Shown here piece after piece: positions 56,162-64,000 of a stretch of DNA of 64,000 nucleotides (position 1 is its first letter; each line of letters starts with the position of its first letter). The stretch is from Paenibacillus terrigena DSM 21567 (lineage in GTDB: Bacteria > Bacillota > Bacilli > Paenibacillales > Paenibacillaceae), in assembly GCF_000374845.1 (NCBI RefSeq), contig NZ_KB895421.1:1-64000 (forward strand), read 5' to 3'. Both the position numbers and the translations under genes were made by a program. The notes beneath the pieces were generated by a model that saw only the letters and a program-made list of their open reading frames with translations, was not told the DNA's origin and ran no database searches.

Positions 56162-57766
56162 ATGCTCGATCTCATTTTAAAAAACGGCAAAATTGTTGAT
56201 GGAACTGGAAACCCATGGCTCGCTGGAGATGTAGGGATTAAGCAAGGACAGATCGTTCACGTGGGGCAGCTTGGGCAGGAAGCACACCGTACGATCGATG
56301 TGCACGGTCAAGTCATCGCACCGGGATTTATTGATGGTCACTGCCATTCTGATCTGATGATCCTTGATCATCCGTATAGCGAGATCAAGCTGCAGCAAGG
56401 GGTAACGACCGAAGTCGTCGGCAATTGCGGGCTGGCGCCGGCACCTTTCTTCCCTGAGACAGCAAGTCTACTCCAGACCTATGTCGAACCAATCCTTGGG
56501 AAGAGCAAGTGGAACTGGCCTTGGAAGACGGTCGAACAATATATGGAGACCCTTGCGAAGTCGAGTCCATCGGAGAATGTCGCGACCTACGTGGCGCATG
56601 GCGCGCTGCGGATTGCGGTCATGGGATTCGCGAACCGTCCAGCAACGCGTGAGGAGCTGGATCGAATGAAGCAGCTATTAGAGGAAGGACTTCGTGCGGG
56701 AGCCATCGGTTTCTCGATCGGATTGCTCTATGCGCCGGGCAGCTATACCTCCCGCGAGGAAATCGCCGAGCTATGCAGCGTCCTACCGAAGTATAACGGT
56801 CTGTTCTCCACCCATATTCGCGGCGAAGGCAACAACCTGCTTCCTTCCATTGAAGAAGTGATCTGGATTGCGGAGAAGACGGGCGTATCGCTCCATATTA
56901 GTCATTTGAAAGCGGCAGGCCGGGCCAATTGGGGCAAAATTCTCGAAGCACTCGAGCTAATTGAAGCTGCACGTGGTCGTGGCATGGATGTCACCGTGGA
57001 TGTCTATCCGTATAACGCAGGATCGACGATGTTAACGACGGTGCTCCCGCCTTGGGTGCTCGAAGGGGGCATTGAACGAACGCTCGAAGCGTTCCGCGAT
57101 CCTGCAATCCGACGTCGTGTTCACGAAGAATTGGGTAGCGAACAGCAAGATTGGGATAACCTTGTCTATTCGACAGGTTGGCATAGTGTCTACCTTTCTG
57201 CAGTGCAGACGGAAGCGAATCGTCCACTCGAAGGTAAACATATCGAGGAAATTAGCGAAATTCGCGGGCAGCATCCGGTCGACTGCGTGATGGATTTACT
57301 GCTCGAGGAAGGCGGACAGATCTCGATCGTCTACTTCCATATATCGGATTCCGACGTGAAGGAAGTCATTCGTTACGACAAATCGCTGATCGCTTCCGAC
57401 AGCCTGACCTGCGAGACAGGCAAGCCGCATCCGAGGCTATATGGCTCCTTCCCACGCATTTTCGCCAAGTATGTTCGTGAAGAGAAGACGTTAACCTTGG
57501 AGCAGGCTGTCCGCAAAATGACATCCTTCCCGGTCCAACGCTTCAAGCTCGGCAAACGCGGCTTAATTGTACCAGGGTATATCGCAGACCTCGTCGTCTT
57601 CGATCCGGCGACCATTACGGATACTGCGACCTACCAAGATCCGCGGCAGTATCCGACAGGCATCTCGGAGGTCATCGTACGTGGTGAGCCAACGCTCTCG
57701 CAAGGACGTCATACAAGAGCTCGTGAAGGGGCATTTATTCCGGCTCAGCACTGCTGCAATCATTGA
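56162..57766 (+). CDS. N-acyl-D-amino-acid deacylase (D-aminoacylase), amidohydrolase family
   Basis: 534 residues. Amidohydrolase signature at the N-terminus: DLILKNGKIVDGTGNPWLAGDVG and GFIDGHCHSDLMILDHPYSEIKLQQGVTTEVVGNCGLAPAPF (metal-binding H-x-H-x-D). LHISHLKAAGRANW, SDSLTCETGKPHPRLYGSF and KLGKRGLIVPGYIADLVVFDP follow as usual in this subfamily. It releases free D-amino acids from N-acyl (often acetyl) forms. AAAAAGGAG is upstream of ATG. Cytoplasmic. It lies between the PLP enzyme and RidA genes. Confidence 0.92.
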   Translation: MLDLILKNGKIVDGTGNPWLAGDVGIKQGQIVHVGQLGQEAHRTIDVHGQVIAPGFIDGHCHSDLMILDHPYSEIKLQQGVTTEVVGNCGLAPAPFFPETASLLQTYVEPILGKSKWNWPWKTVEQYMETLAKSSPSENVATYVAHGALRIAVMGFANRPATREELDRMKQLLEEGLRAGAIGFSIGLLYAPGSYTSREEIAELCSVLPKYNGLFSTHIRGEGNNLLPSIEEVIWIAEKTGVSLHISHLKAAGRANWGKILEALELIEAARGRGMDVTVDVYPYNAGSTMLTTVLPPWVLEGGIERTLEAFRDPAIRRRVHEELGSEQQDWDNLVYSTGWHSVYLSAVQTEANRPLEGKHIEEISEIRGQHPVDCVMDLLLEEGGQISIVYFHISDSDVKEVIRYDKSLIASDSLTCETGKPHPRLYGSFPRIFAKYVREEKTLTLEQAVRKMTSFPVQRFKLGKRGLIVPGYIADLVVFDPATITDTATYQDPRQYPTGISEVIVRGEPTLSQGRHTRAREGAFIPAQHCCNH

Positions 57767-57849
57767 TTCGATTCGTTGCTACACCCTTTTATATCATTCC
57801 ACAAATCTACGTAAGCCATATCAGGCTTCAAATTCAGGAGGATCTTATC

Positions 57850-58314
57850 ATGTCCAAAATTGAACAACGTCTGCAAGAACTCGGCATTACATTACCTGAA
57901 GTCGGCGAACCGAAATTTGCTTACCTGCCTTGCAACCAAACGGGCAACCTCGTCTATACGTCCGGCCATGACTGCCGCATTAACGGTGTTTTGATGTATG
58001 AAGGTAAGCTGGGCAATGAACTAACGATCGAACAAGGCCAAGAAGCGGCACGTCAAGTGATCATTAACTGCCTTGCTGCCCTTCGTGCGCATTTAGGAGA
58101 CCTCGACCGCATTGTTAAGGTTGTCAAAATGCTCGCATTCGTCAACAGTGCGCCAGGCTTTGCTGATCAGCCTTATGTCATTAATGGCGCTTCGAACCTG
58201 CTTATCGATGTGTTTGGTGAAAGCGGACGCCATGCGCGTTCTGCAATTGGCACGAGCGATCTGCCATTCCATACCCCGGTGGAGATCGAGCTCATTGTCG
58301 AGGTTCGCGATTAA
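57850..58314 (+). CDS. RidA-family enamine/imine deaminase
   Basis: 154 residues from ATG 57850, with AGGAGG 7 nt upstream; a longer frame from 57763 lacks a ribosome site. RidA fold with LPCNQTGNLVYTSGH and GRHARSAIGTSDLPFHTPVEIELIVEV, including the Arg that binds substrate carboxylate. It hydrolyses reactive enamines or imines released by PLP deaminases, which suits the dehydratase-like enzyme encoded two genes upstream. Last gene of the D-amino-acid operon. Confidence 0.93.
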   Translation: MSKIEQRLQELGITLPEVGEPKFAYLPCNQTGNLVYTSGHDCRINGVLMYEGKLGNELTIEQGQEAARQVIINCLAALRAHLGDLDRIVKVVKMLAFVNSAPGFADQPYVINGASNLLIDVFGESGRHARSAIGTSDLPFHTPVEIELIVEVRD

Positions 58315-58335
58315 TCAAATCTTATGGTGAAAGCA

Positions 58336-58368
58336 AAAGACCCTCTGACAGTCGTCAGAGGGTCCCTT
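58336..58368. terminator. Bidirectional terminator (D-amino-acid operon / small membrane protein)
   Basis: Perfect stem GACCCTCTGAC/GTCAGAGGGTC (58339-58349 and 58354-58364) with a 4-nt loop. On the minus strand it is followed by TTTTGCTTT; the plus-strand tail is weaker. Confidence 0.85.
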
Positions 58369-58378
58369 CATGATTACG

Positions 58379-58588
58379 TTAAGCTAACCAACTTGTTTTT
58401 ACCATCGCAACGTCTGCAACCAAGAACACAATAAGGCTTACAGTCGTGAATGCGATAGCAAATTTATTCTTCACACGTTCGCTCAATAGACGTACAAGAG
58501 CCACTACGAGGATAAGCGTTGCGACAACCATGATGACATCGAACCACTCGAATTTCTTCGCAGCTTCTGCAGCTTCAGCTAACAACAT
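58379..58588 (-). CDS. Small two-helix membrane protein, 69 residues
   Basis: ATG at 58588 preceded by AAGGGGG 8 nt upstream; the frame ends 10 nt before a terminator. Two predicted helices (about 15-36, FDVIMVVATLILVVALVRLL, and 43-66) separated by a short basic loop. The N-terminus is Ala/Glu-rich and lacks a signal peptidase site. Family and function not recognised. It reads opposite to both neighbours. Confidence 0.7.
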   Translation of the reverse strand: MLLAEAAEAAKKFEWFDVIMVVATLILVVALVRLLSERVKNKFAIAFTTVSLIVFLVADVAMVKTSWLA

Positions 58589-58836
58589 GCCGGGACCCCC
58601 TTGAAAATTCTCACAATTTACCTATCTTCATCTATGTTAGCGCCCAGTGCCAACATATGCAAGCAAAAAACATGAACTTTAACAAACTTGTCACCTATTA
58701 TATCCCATTTTGCAATGAAACTAGTCACATTTATCATAACAAATTTTCGATCTATTTATAATTATTCCTTATACATCGAATTGATAATAATGAATTTACG
58801 CCAAACTGGAAATATGTTACGATAATTCTATATTTC

Positions 58837-58859
58837 ATACCGTTTTAATCGGAATTAAA
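58837..58859. promoter_or_regulatory. Possible CymR/Rrf2-type operator upstream of the sulfite reductase
   Basis: ATACCGTTTTAATCGGAATTAAA resembles the palindromic CymR-box pattern (ATNCC...GGAAT with A/T centre) that controls sulfur genes in Firmicutes. It lies 17 nt before the reductase start, overlapping its likely 5' leader. Judged by eye and not scored. Confidence 0.35.
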
Positions 58860-58875
58860 CTCAGGGGGCTTCAGA

Positions 58876-60489
58876 ATGGCATATGAACCGTTGTGGACGG
58901 CGGATCCGTCAAAGTTAAATAAGTTCGAATTTGTCAAACTCGAGAAGGATGGCCTTGATGTCATTCGTACGATCATCGAGAAATACGCGTTAGAAGGCTA
59001 TGATTCCATTACACCCGAAGATATGGACCGCTTCAAATGGGCGGGTGTCTACAAACAGAAACCGAAAAATGGATTTTTCATGATGCGTATTCGGATTAAC
59101 GGCGGGATCCTCACGGCAGCTCAAGCCCGCGCAATTGCCGAGATCGGCCAATTGTACGGACGCGGCTTGATCGACGTGACCACACGTCAAGCGATTCAAT
59201 ACCACTGGCTGACCGTTGAGTCGTTACCGGATATTTTCAGACGCCTGGAAGAAGTCGGACTCTACTCCTACGAAGCTTGTGGCGATTGCCCGCGGACGAT
59301 TGTGGGTAACCCGCTTGCAGGGATTGACCGTGACGAATTAATGGATACGGTCGATCTGGTCGAACAGATCAACGATTACTTCTTAATGAACCGTGATTTC
59401 TCGAACCTGCCTCGTAAATATAAAATGTCGATTTCAGGCAATATTTATAATAATGCACACGGGGAAATCAATGATTTGGCTTATGTGCCGGCTACGAAAG
59501 TCATTGACGGCGATGAAGTCATCGGATTCCACGTCTTGGTCGGCGGTGGATTATCTGCGAAGCCTCATTTGGCGCAAAAGTTAGATATCTTCGTCCGCCC
59601 GGAGGAAGCTTTGAACGTAGCGATTGGCGTCACGACGATCTTCCGGGATTACGGATATCGCGAGAAGCGCCACCATGCACGTCTTAAATTCCTTGTCGCC
59701 GACTGGGGCCCTGAGAAGTTCAAGGAGAAGCTCATCGAGCTTGTCGGTGAATTACCTTCCCGCGGCGAAGATAAACTTGTTGGCTGGCAAGCCGCGTACT
59801 ACGACGGTGTTCACCCGCAGAAGCAATCAGGCTTGAACTACATTGGTCTGAACGTTCCTGTCGGGCGCTTGAACTCCAATGAATTGATTCAGCTCGCAGA
59901 CGTGGCAGATCAATTCGGTGAAGGCAAGCTGCGCACGACGATGTCGCAGAACATCCTCATTAGCGGTGTGCCGGACGACAAAGTCGAGGAAGCACTTAAA
60001 GCGCAAGTGTTGCAGCGCTTGACGCCATTCCCTGAACACTTCATGAGCCGTACGGTTTCCTGTACAGGCAACGAATTCTGCAACCTTGCTGTCGTCGAGA
60101 CGAAGGAACGTGCACGTACAGTAGCGCAGTATTTGGATGAGAATGTCGAACTTGATGAGAAAATTCGCATCCACTTCATCGGATGCCCGAATGCTTGCGG
60201 TCAGAAGCATATCGCGGATATCGGCCTCCAAGGTGCTCTTGTAAAGACACCGGATGGTATGATCGATGCCTTTGATATTGCAGTTGGCGGTACGCTTGAC
60301 CCGCATGCACCAAAGTTCAACCAAGTGCTGAAGGGCCGCGTTAAAGGGGATGATGTCGGTGCTGTCTTATCGCAGCTCATCTTGTTCTACAAGGAAAACC
60401 GTGAGTCTGAGGAGACCTTCCATCAATATGTGAACCGTGTTGGGATTCCTGCGTTCCAAGAGAAGCTTACTGAAATTTTAGCGTCTTAA
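58876..60489 (+). CDS. Ferredoxin-type nitrite/sulfite reductase
   Basis: 537 residues. Two sulfite/nitrite reductase halves: GLIDVTTRQAIQYHWLTVES near residue 95-115 and FGEGKLRTTMSQNILISGVPD near 350. The siroheme/4Fe-4S cysteines are Cys396 and Cys402 (CTGNEFC) and Cys437 and Cys441 (CPNAC). The single-chain length without a flavin domain points to ferredoxin as electron donor (NirA/Sir type). It makes sulfide or ammonium; which one is not decided by these motifs. CAGGGGG lies upstream of the ATG. Monocistronic, ended by the terminator at 60502-60541. Confidence 0.9.
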   Translation: MAYEPLWTADPSKLNKFEFVKLEKDGLDVIRTIIEKYALEGYDSITPEDMDRFKWAGVYKQKPKNGFFMMRIRINGGILTAAQARAIAEIGQLYGRGLIDVTTRQAIQYHWLTVESLPDIFRRLEEVGLYSYEACGDCPRTIVGNPLAGIDRDELMDTVDLVEQINDYFLMNRDFSNLPRKYKMSISGNIYNNAHGEINDLAYVPATKVIDGDEVIGFHVLVGGGLSAKPHLAQKLDIFVRPEEALNVAIGVTTIFRDYGYREKRHHARLKFLVADWGPEKFKEKLIELVGELPSRGEDKLVGWQAAYYDGVHPQKQSGLNYIGLNVPVGRLNSNELIQLADVADQFGEGKLRTTMSQNILISGVPDDKVEEALKAQVLQRLTPFPEHFMSRTVSCTGNEFCNLAVVETKERARTVAQYLDENVELDEKIRIHFIGCPNACGQKHIADIGLQGALVKTPDGMIDAFDIAVGGTLDPHAPKFNQVLKGRVKGDDVGAVLSQLILFYKENRESEETFHQYVNRVGIPAFQEKLTEILAS

Positions 60490-60501
60490 TCATAGAAAAC
60501 G

Positions 60502-60541
60502 TGGATCTCGTCCAGCATTGGGTGAGGTCCATTTTTTTTTT
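60502..60541 (+). terminator. Terminator of the nitrite/sulfite reductase gene
   Basis: TGGATCTC/GAGGTCCA stem (60502-60509 and 60524-60531) followed by ten Ts. Confidence 0.88.
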
Positions 60542-60571
60542 GCTCAAACGCTACATTCCATCGTTCACACC

Positions 60572-60607
60572 AAAAAATAGCCGTGTCCTATCGAGGACAC
60601 GGCTATT
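60572..60607 (-). terminator. Terminator of uvrA
   Basis: Perfect 13-bp stem AATAGCCGTGTCC/GGACACGGCTATT with a 6-nt loop; six Ts follow on the minus strand, 25 nt after the uvrA stop. Confidence 0.9.
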
Positions 60608-60631
60608 GCTATATAGATAGGATGAATGATG

Positions 60632-63496
60632 TTACACCGATGCTGTCTCCAGCTGCTCCTCTGTACGAACACGGTCGCGTTCCAGAATTGGCTTCAGGTA
60701 TTTCCCGGTGTATGAGATCTCCGTCTGAACCACTTGCTCAGGCGTGCCTGTTGCGATGATCGTTCCACCGCCACTTCCGCCCTCTGGTCCGAGGTCGATC
60801 AAGTAATCCGCTGTCTTAATCACATCCAGATTGTGTTCAATCACAAGAACCGTCTCTCCGGAATCAACCAGACGATGAAGGACCTTGAGCAGGCGGTCGA
60901 TATCATGGACATGCAGACCTGTCGTCGGCTCATCCAGAATATACATCATCTTACCTGTGCTGCGGCGATAGAGCTCTGCTGCCAGCTTCACACGCTGTGC
61001 TTCCCCGCCGGACAATGTCGTTGCAGGTTGGCCTAGATTGACATAACCCAGACCGACATCCAGCAAAGTCTGCAGCTTGCGATGAATCTTCGGAATGTTC
61101 TTGAAGAACTCCACCGAATCTTCCACCGTCATTTGCAAGACATCCGCAATGCTGCTGCCTTTATATTTCACTTCTAACGTCTCACGGTTGTAACGTTTAC
61201 CTTTGCAGACTTCGCATGGCACGTAGACATCCGGCAAGAAGTGCATCTCAATCTTAATGATACCGTCGCCACGGCAAGCCTCGCAGCGGCCGCCCTTGAC
61301 GTTGAAGCTGAAGCGGCCTTTTTTGTAGCCGCGAATCTTCGCTTCGTTCGTCGAAGCGAACACATCACGGATATCGTCGAACACGCCAGTATAGGTCGCT
61401 GGGTTGGAACGCGGCGTCCGTCCGATTGGCGATTGGTCAATATCGATAACACGTTCGATCTGCTCGATACCTTTCATCTCTTTATACTGACCAGGACGTA
61501 CTTTCGCGCGGTTCAGATCACGCGCCAAGGTTTTATACAGAATTTCATTAACGAGCGTCGATTTCCCTGAGCCGGATACCCCCGTCACCGCTGTGAATAC
61601 ACCAAGAGGTATTTTCACATTAACGTTGCGCAAGTTGTTCTCCTTCGCTCCTTTGATCTCAAGCCAACGGCCATCGTTCTTACGACGTTCAAGCGGCACC
61701 GGAATGAACTTACGACCACTTAAATATTGACCCGTTAGCGAGTTCTCATCCGCCATGATCTGTGCCGGTGTTCCTTCGGACACCACGGCACCCCCATGAA
61801 TCCCAGCCCCTGGTCCCATATCGATAATATAGTCTGCAGCCAGCATCGTATCCTCGTCATGTTCAACGACGATAAGCGTGTTCCCCAGATCTCGCATATG
61901 TTCGAGCGCTTTAATCAAACGATCATTATCCCGTTGATGCAAGCCGATACTTGGCTCGTCCAGAATATAGAGAACGCCCATCAGACTCGAACCGATTTGT
62001 GTCGCAAGTCGAATCCGCTGCGCCTCACCACCGGACAACGTTCCCGCTGCACGACTCATCGTCAGATATTGGAGCCCCACATTGACCAAGAAGCCGAGCC
62101 TTGCATTAATCTCTTTCAAGATCAACTGCGCAATCTTCTTTTCCTTCTCCGTCAAGACAAGTCCGTTGAAGAATTGTTCCGCATCACCAATCGATAATGC
62201 CGTAACATACGCCATGTTCTTGTCATTGATCGTGACCGCAAGACTCTCTTTCTTCAAGCGATCCCCTTTACACGTACCACAAGGCTTCGCGCTCATATAC
62301 GCTTCGATATATTCACGAATCCCTTCGGATCCTGTGTCACGGTAGCGGCGCTCTAGATTGTGGACAATCCCTTCGAACGGTACGAAAGCTTCCTTCTTAT
62401 GCCCGAAATCATTCTCATATTTGAAGCGAACCTTCTCTTTGCCGGTGCCGTACAACAGCTTCGCAATCTGTTCCTTCTCAAGTGTTGATACCGGAACATC
62501 CGTCTGAATACCATAGTGTTCGCAGACCGATTTCAAGAATTGCGGATAATAGTTCGATGTACTGCCTGCCCATGCCTCGAAGGCACCATCTTCAATCGTC
62601 GCTTCGAGATTCGTCACGAGCAAGTCAGGGTCTACGATCATCTTAAGACCGAGTCCATCACAATCCGGACAAGCTCCGAACGGGCTGTTGAAAGAGAACA
62701 TCCGTGGTGCAAGCTCATCCATACTGAATCCACAGACAGGACAAGCAAGATTCGAGCTGAACATCAGTTCTTCTTGATCGATGATATCGACAAGCAGCTG
62801 CCCGTTCGATAACTTCAATGCCGTCTCAATCGAATCCGCCAAGCGTGTCTGAATATCTTCTTTAATCACAATCCGGTCGACGACGACTTCGATATTGTGC
62901 TTCTTATTCTTCTCCAGTTCAATGGTCTCACTCAAATCACGAATTTCGCCATTGACACGAACCCGTACGAAGCCTTGCTTCTGTACATCGGCTAACAGCT
63001 TTGTATGCTCACCTTTACGTCCTGATACAATTGGCGCCAGAATCTGCAGCTTCGTCCGTTCCGGATATTGCATGATCCGGTCCACCATTTGCTCGACCGT
63101 CTGCGAGGTAATCTCTATACCATGCTCCGGACAATGCGGTCGTCCGATTCTCGCGAACAATAGACGCAAGTAATCGTAAATTTCGGTAACGGTACCGACC
63201 GTTGAACGCGGGTTTCGGCTTGTCGTCTTCTGGTCAATCGAGATCGCAGGAGACAATCCGTCAATCGAATCGACATCTGGCTTCTCCATCTGACCTAGGA
63301 ATTGTCGTGCATATGCAGACAATGACTCGACATAGCGACGTTGTCCTTCCGCATAAATCGTATCGAATGCGAGCGACGATTTCCCAGACCCACTCAGGCC
63401 TGTTAATACAACGAAGCGGTCGCGCGGAATGGTCACATCAATATTTTTCAAATTATGCGCGCGTGCGCCTTTGATTACTATGTTATCACTAGCCAA
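60632..63496 (-). CDS. uvrA: Excinuclease ABC subunit UvrA
   Basis: 954 residues from TTG 63496: the AGGGGG ribosome site is 8 nt upstream, whereas the GTG at 63502 is only 2 nt from it; the product [16 protein letters not shown] matches homologues. Two ABC ATPase units: [16 protein letters not shown] and [15 protein letters not shown] Walker A motifs, [16 protein letters not shown] and [18 protein letters not shown] signatures, and zinc fingers [16 protein letters not shown]... CPDC and CEACRGDG...CEVC. It detects bulky DNA lesions in nucleotide excision repair with UvrB/UvrC. uvrB, often adjacent, would lie beyond the right edge if it is here. Confidence 0.98.
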   Translation of the reverse strand: MASDNIVIKGARAHNLKNIDVTIPRDRFVVLTGLSGSGKSSLAFDTIYAEGQRRYVESLSAYARQFLGQMEKPDVDSIDGLSPAISIDQKTTSRNPRSTVGTVTEIYDYLRLLFARIGRPHCPEHGIEITSQTVEQMVDRIMQYPERTKLQILAPIVSGRKGEHTKLLADVQKQGFVRVRVNGEIRDLSETIELEKNKKHNIEVVVDRIVIKEDIQTRLADSIETALKLSNGQLLVDIIDQEELMFSSNLACPVCGFSMDELAPRMFSFNSPFGACPDCDGLGLKMIVDPDLLVTNLEATIEDGAFEAWAGSTSNYYPQFLKSVCEHYGIQTDVPVSTLEKEQIAKLLYGTGKEKVRFKYENDFGHKKEAFVPFEGIVHNLERRYRDTGSEGIREYIEAYMSAKPCGTCKGDRLKKESLAVTINDKNMAYVTALSIGDAEQFFNGLVLTEKEKKIAQLILKEINARLGFLVNVGLQYLTMSRAAGTLSGGEAQRIRLATQIGSSLMGVLYILDEPSIGLHQRDNDRLIKALEHMRDLGNTLIVVEHDEDTMLAADYIIDMGPGAGIHGGAVVSEGTPAQIMADENSLTGQYLSGRKFIPVPLERRKNDGRWLEIKGAKENNLRNVNVKIPLGVFTAVTGVSGSGKSTLVNEILYKTLARDLNRAKVRPGQYKEMKGIEQIERVIDIDQSPIGRTPRSNPATYTGVFDDIRDVFASTNEAKIRGYKKGRFSFNVKGGRCEACRGDGIIKIEMHFLPDVYVPCEVCKGKRYNRETLEVKYKGSSIADVLQMTVEDSVEFFKNIPKIHRKLQTLLDVGLGYVNLGQPATTLSGGEAQRVKLAAELYRRSTGKMMYILDEPTTGLHVHDIDRLLKVLHRLVDSGETVLVIEHNLDVIKTADYLIDLGPEGGSGGGTIIATGTPEQVVQTEISYTGKYLKPILERDRVRTEEQLETASV

Positions 63497-64000
63497 CTTC
63501 ACAACCCCCTGGCCCCTTAATCTCTAAGGGAATTTTCCCCCTGAATCCCCTGTGGGGACTTACAACACTACTTTCTTCACTACTTCGTTCATCCCACTAC
63601 CTTGTTCATCCCCCTAAATCCCCCTTTGAGCTTATGCTTACGATGCGAGCTTTCCTACGGAAAGCTTTCAGGGGGACCCCAGAGGGCTTGCCCTCTGGAC
63701 ACCCGAAAGTTTGTCTATCGAGTTGTCGAGGCGTTATCTTGGTTCAACAAGGGAGGAGCGCTTTCGTCCAAGGTTAAGGCTTAGCCCTCGCTAATCCTTA
63801 ACCTTGGACACGCTTTATGTTATTCGTTACTTAGTTACGATAACAAACCACGCACATATTTCTACGATAAATTTTGTGAATCAACCACCATAATCACGAC
63901 TCAATCACATTCAACCCATCTATCTCCAGCATGCCCACCTAGGCATGCTCATAGACTTATAGATTCAATCGATTCCGCTGGATCTTAATCCTGCGACTTC
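63497..64000. repeat. Hairpin-rich intergenic repeat element
   Basis: 504 bases without a credible gene. Three consecutive perfect hairpins stand in the middle: GCTTTCC-tac-GGAAAGC (63649-63665), CCAGAGGGC-tt-GCCCTCTGG (63679-63698) and a 12-bp stem CCAAGGTTAAGG/CCTTAACCTTGG with a 16-nt loop (63768-63807). Runs of CCCC(T) precede them (63540-63630). This looks like a dispersed palindromic element; a 60-codon frame across it (63602-63784) is considered spurious. Confidence 0.55.

Noticed and set aside
63602-63784. 60-codon frame at the right edge
   Set aside because: It runs through two of the perfect hairpins (63649-63698) and ends inside the third; the codons are those of the palindromes and no ribosome site is present.

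Overview
The window is chromosomal DNA of a low-to-mid GC Gram-positive bacterium, most likely a Paenibacillus or close Paenibacillaceae relative. Reasons: GGAGG-type ribosome sites with many TTG/GTG starts, lipobox lipoproteins, a pcrB-pcrA-ligA block, mdx-type maltodextrin genes without their own ATPase, Cu-amine-oxidase-type 'stalk' domains, and a polysaccharide cluster laid out like S-layer glycan loci of Paenibacillus. The genus is inferred from gene content only.

Layout. 1-0.57 kb: the 5' end of a 16S rRNA gene running off the left edge, with its promoter. 0.57-11 kb: a maltodextrin regulon. A LacI regulator and a GH15 glucoamylase-like enzyme read left; a binding lipoprotein, two permeases, a GH13 lipoprotein amylase and a cytoplasmic GH13 neopullulanase/cyclomaltodextrinase read right. 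The intergenic region carries two LacI-type operators, a near-perfect cre and an autoregulatory site. 11-16.4 kb: ligA, pcrA, pcrB. 16.5-19.7 kb: an ECF vitamin-type transporter (EcfT, fused two-domain ATPase, UPF0397 S component), then a 47-residue membrane protein.

20-46.5 kb: a large surface-polysaccharide cluster. It encodes a polyprenyl-phosphate priming transferase, several GT2/GT4 glycosyltransferases, dTDP-L-rhamnose synthesis (rmlABCD), UDP-L-FucNAc synthesis (fnlABC), an ABC exporter (Wzm/Wzt), a methyltransferase with a coiled-coil tail, a Gtr-like side-branch set (GT2 of the DPM type, DUF2304, small flippase-like protein, very large membrane protein) and a divergent O-antigen-ligase/oligosaccharyltransferase with repeats at its C-terminus. 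galU lies beside it. The central part is clearly more AT-rich than its flanks and holds wreckage of rmlC, wecE and an IS110 transposase, so it looks acquired and remodelled. The likely product is a long rhamnose- and FucNAc-containing glycan, built on a lipid, capped by methylation, exported by the ABC transporter, possibly side-branched outside, and ligated to a cell-surface protein or polymer.

The most striking observation is that four different proteins of this cluster (Wzm, the methyltransferase, the double GT2 enzyme and the giant membrane protein) appear to share one small beta-rich module. It has a pattern of aromatic pair, Glu-x-Ser, then Arg-(hydrophobic)-Asp. In Wzm it sits between two extra N-terminal membrane segments and would face outwards.

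47.6-64 kb: a U32-family protein, a secreted stalk-domain protein with an HtrA-like protease, a D-amino-acid catabolic operon (YheO-type regulator, DSD1/D-threonine-aldolase-like PLP enzyme, N-acyl-D-amino-acid deacylase, RidA), a small membrane protein, a ferredoxin-type nitrite/sulfite reductase, and uvrA. The right edge carries a row of perfect hairpins that looks like a dispersed repeat. No CRISPR array, prophage or tRNA gene was seen.
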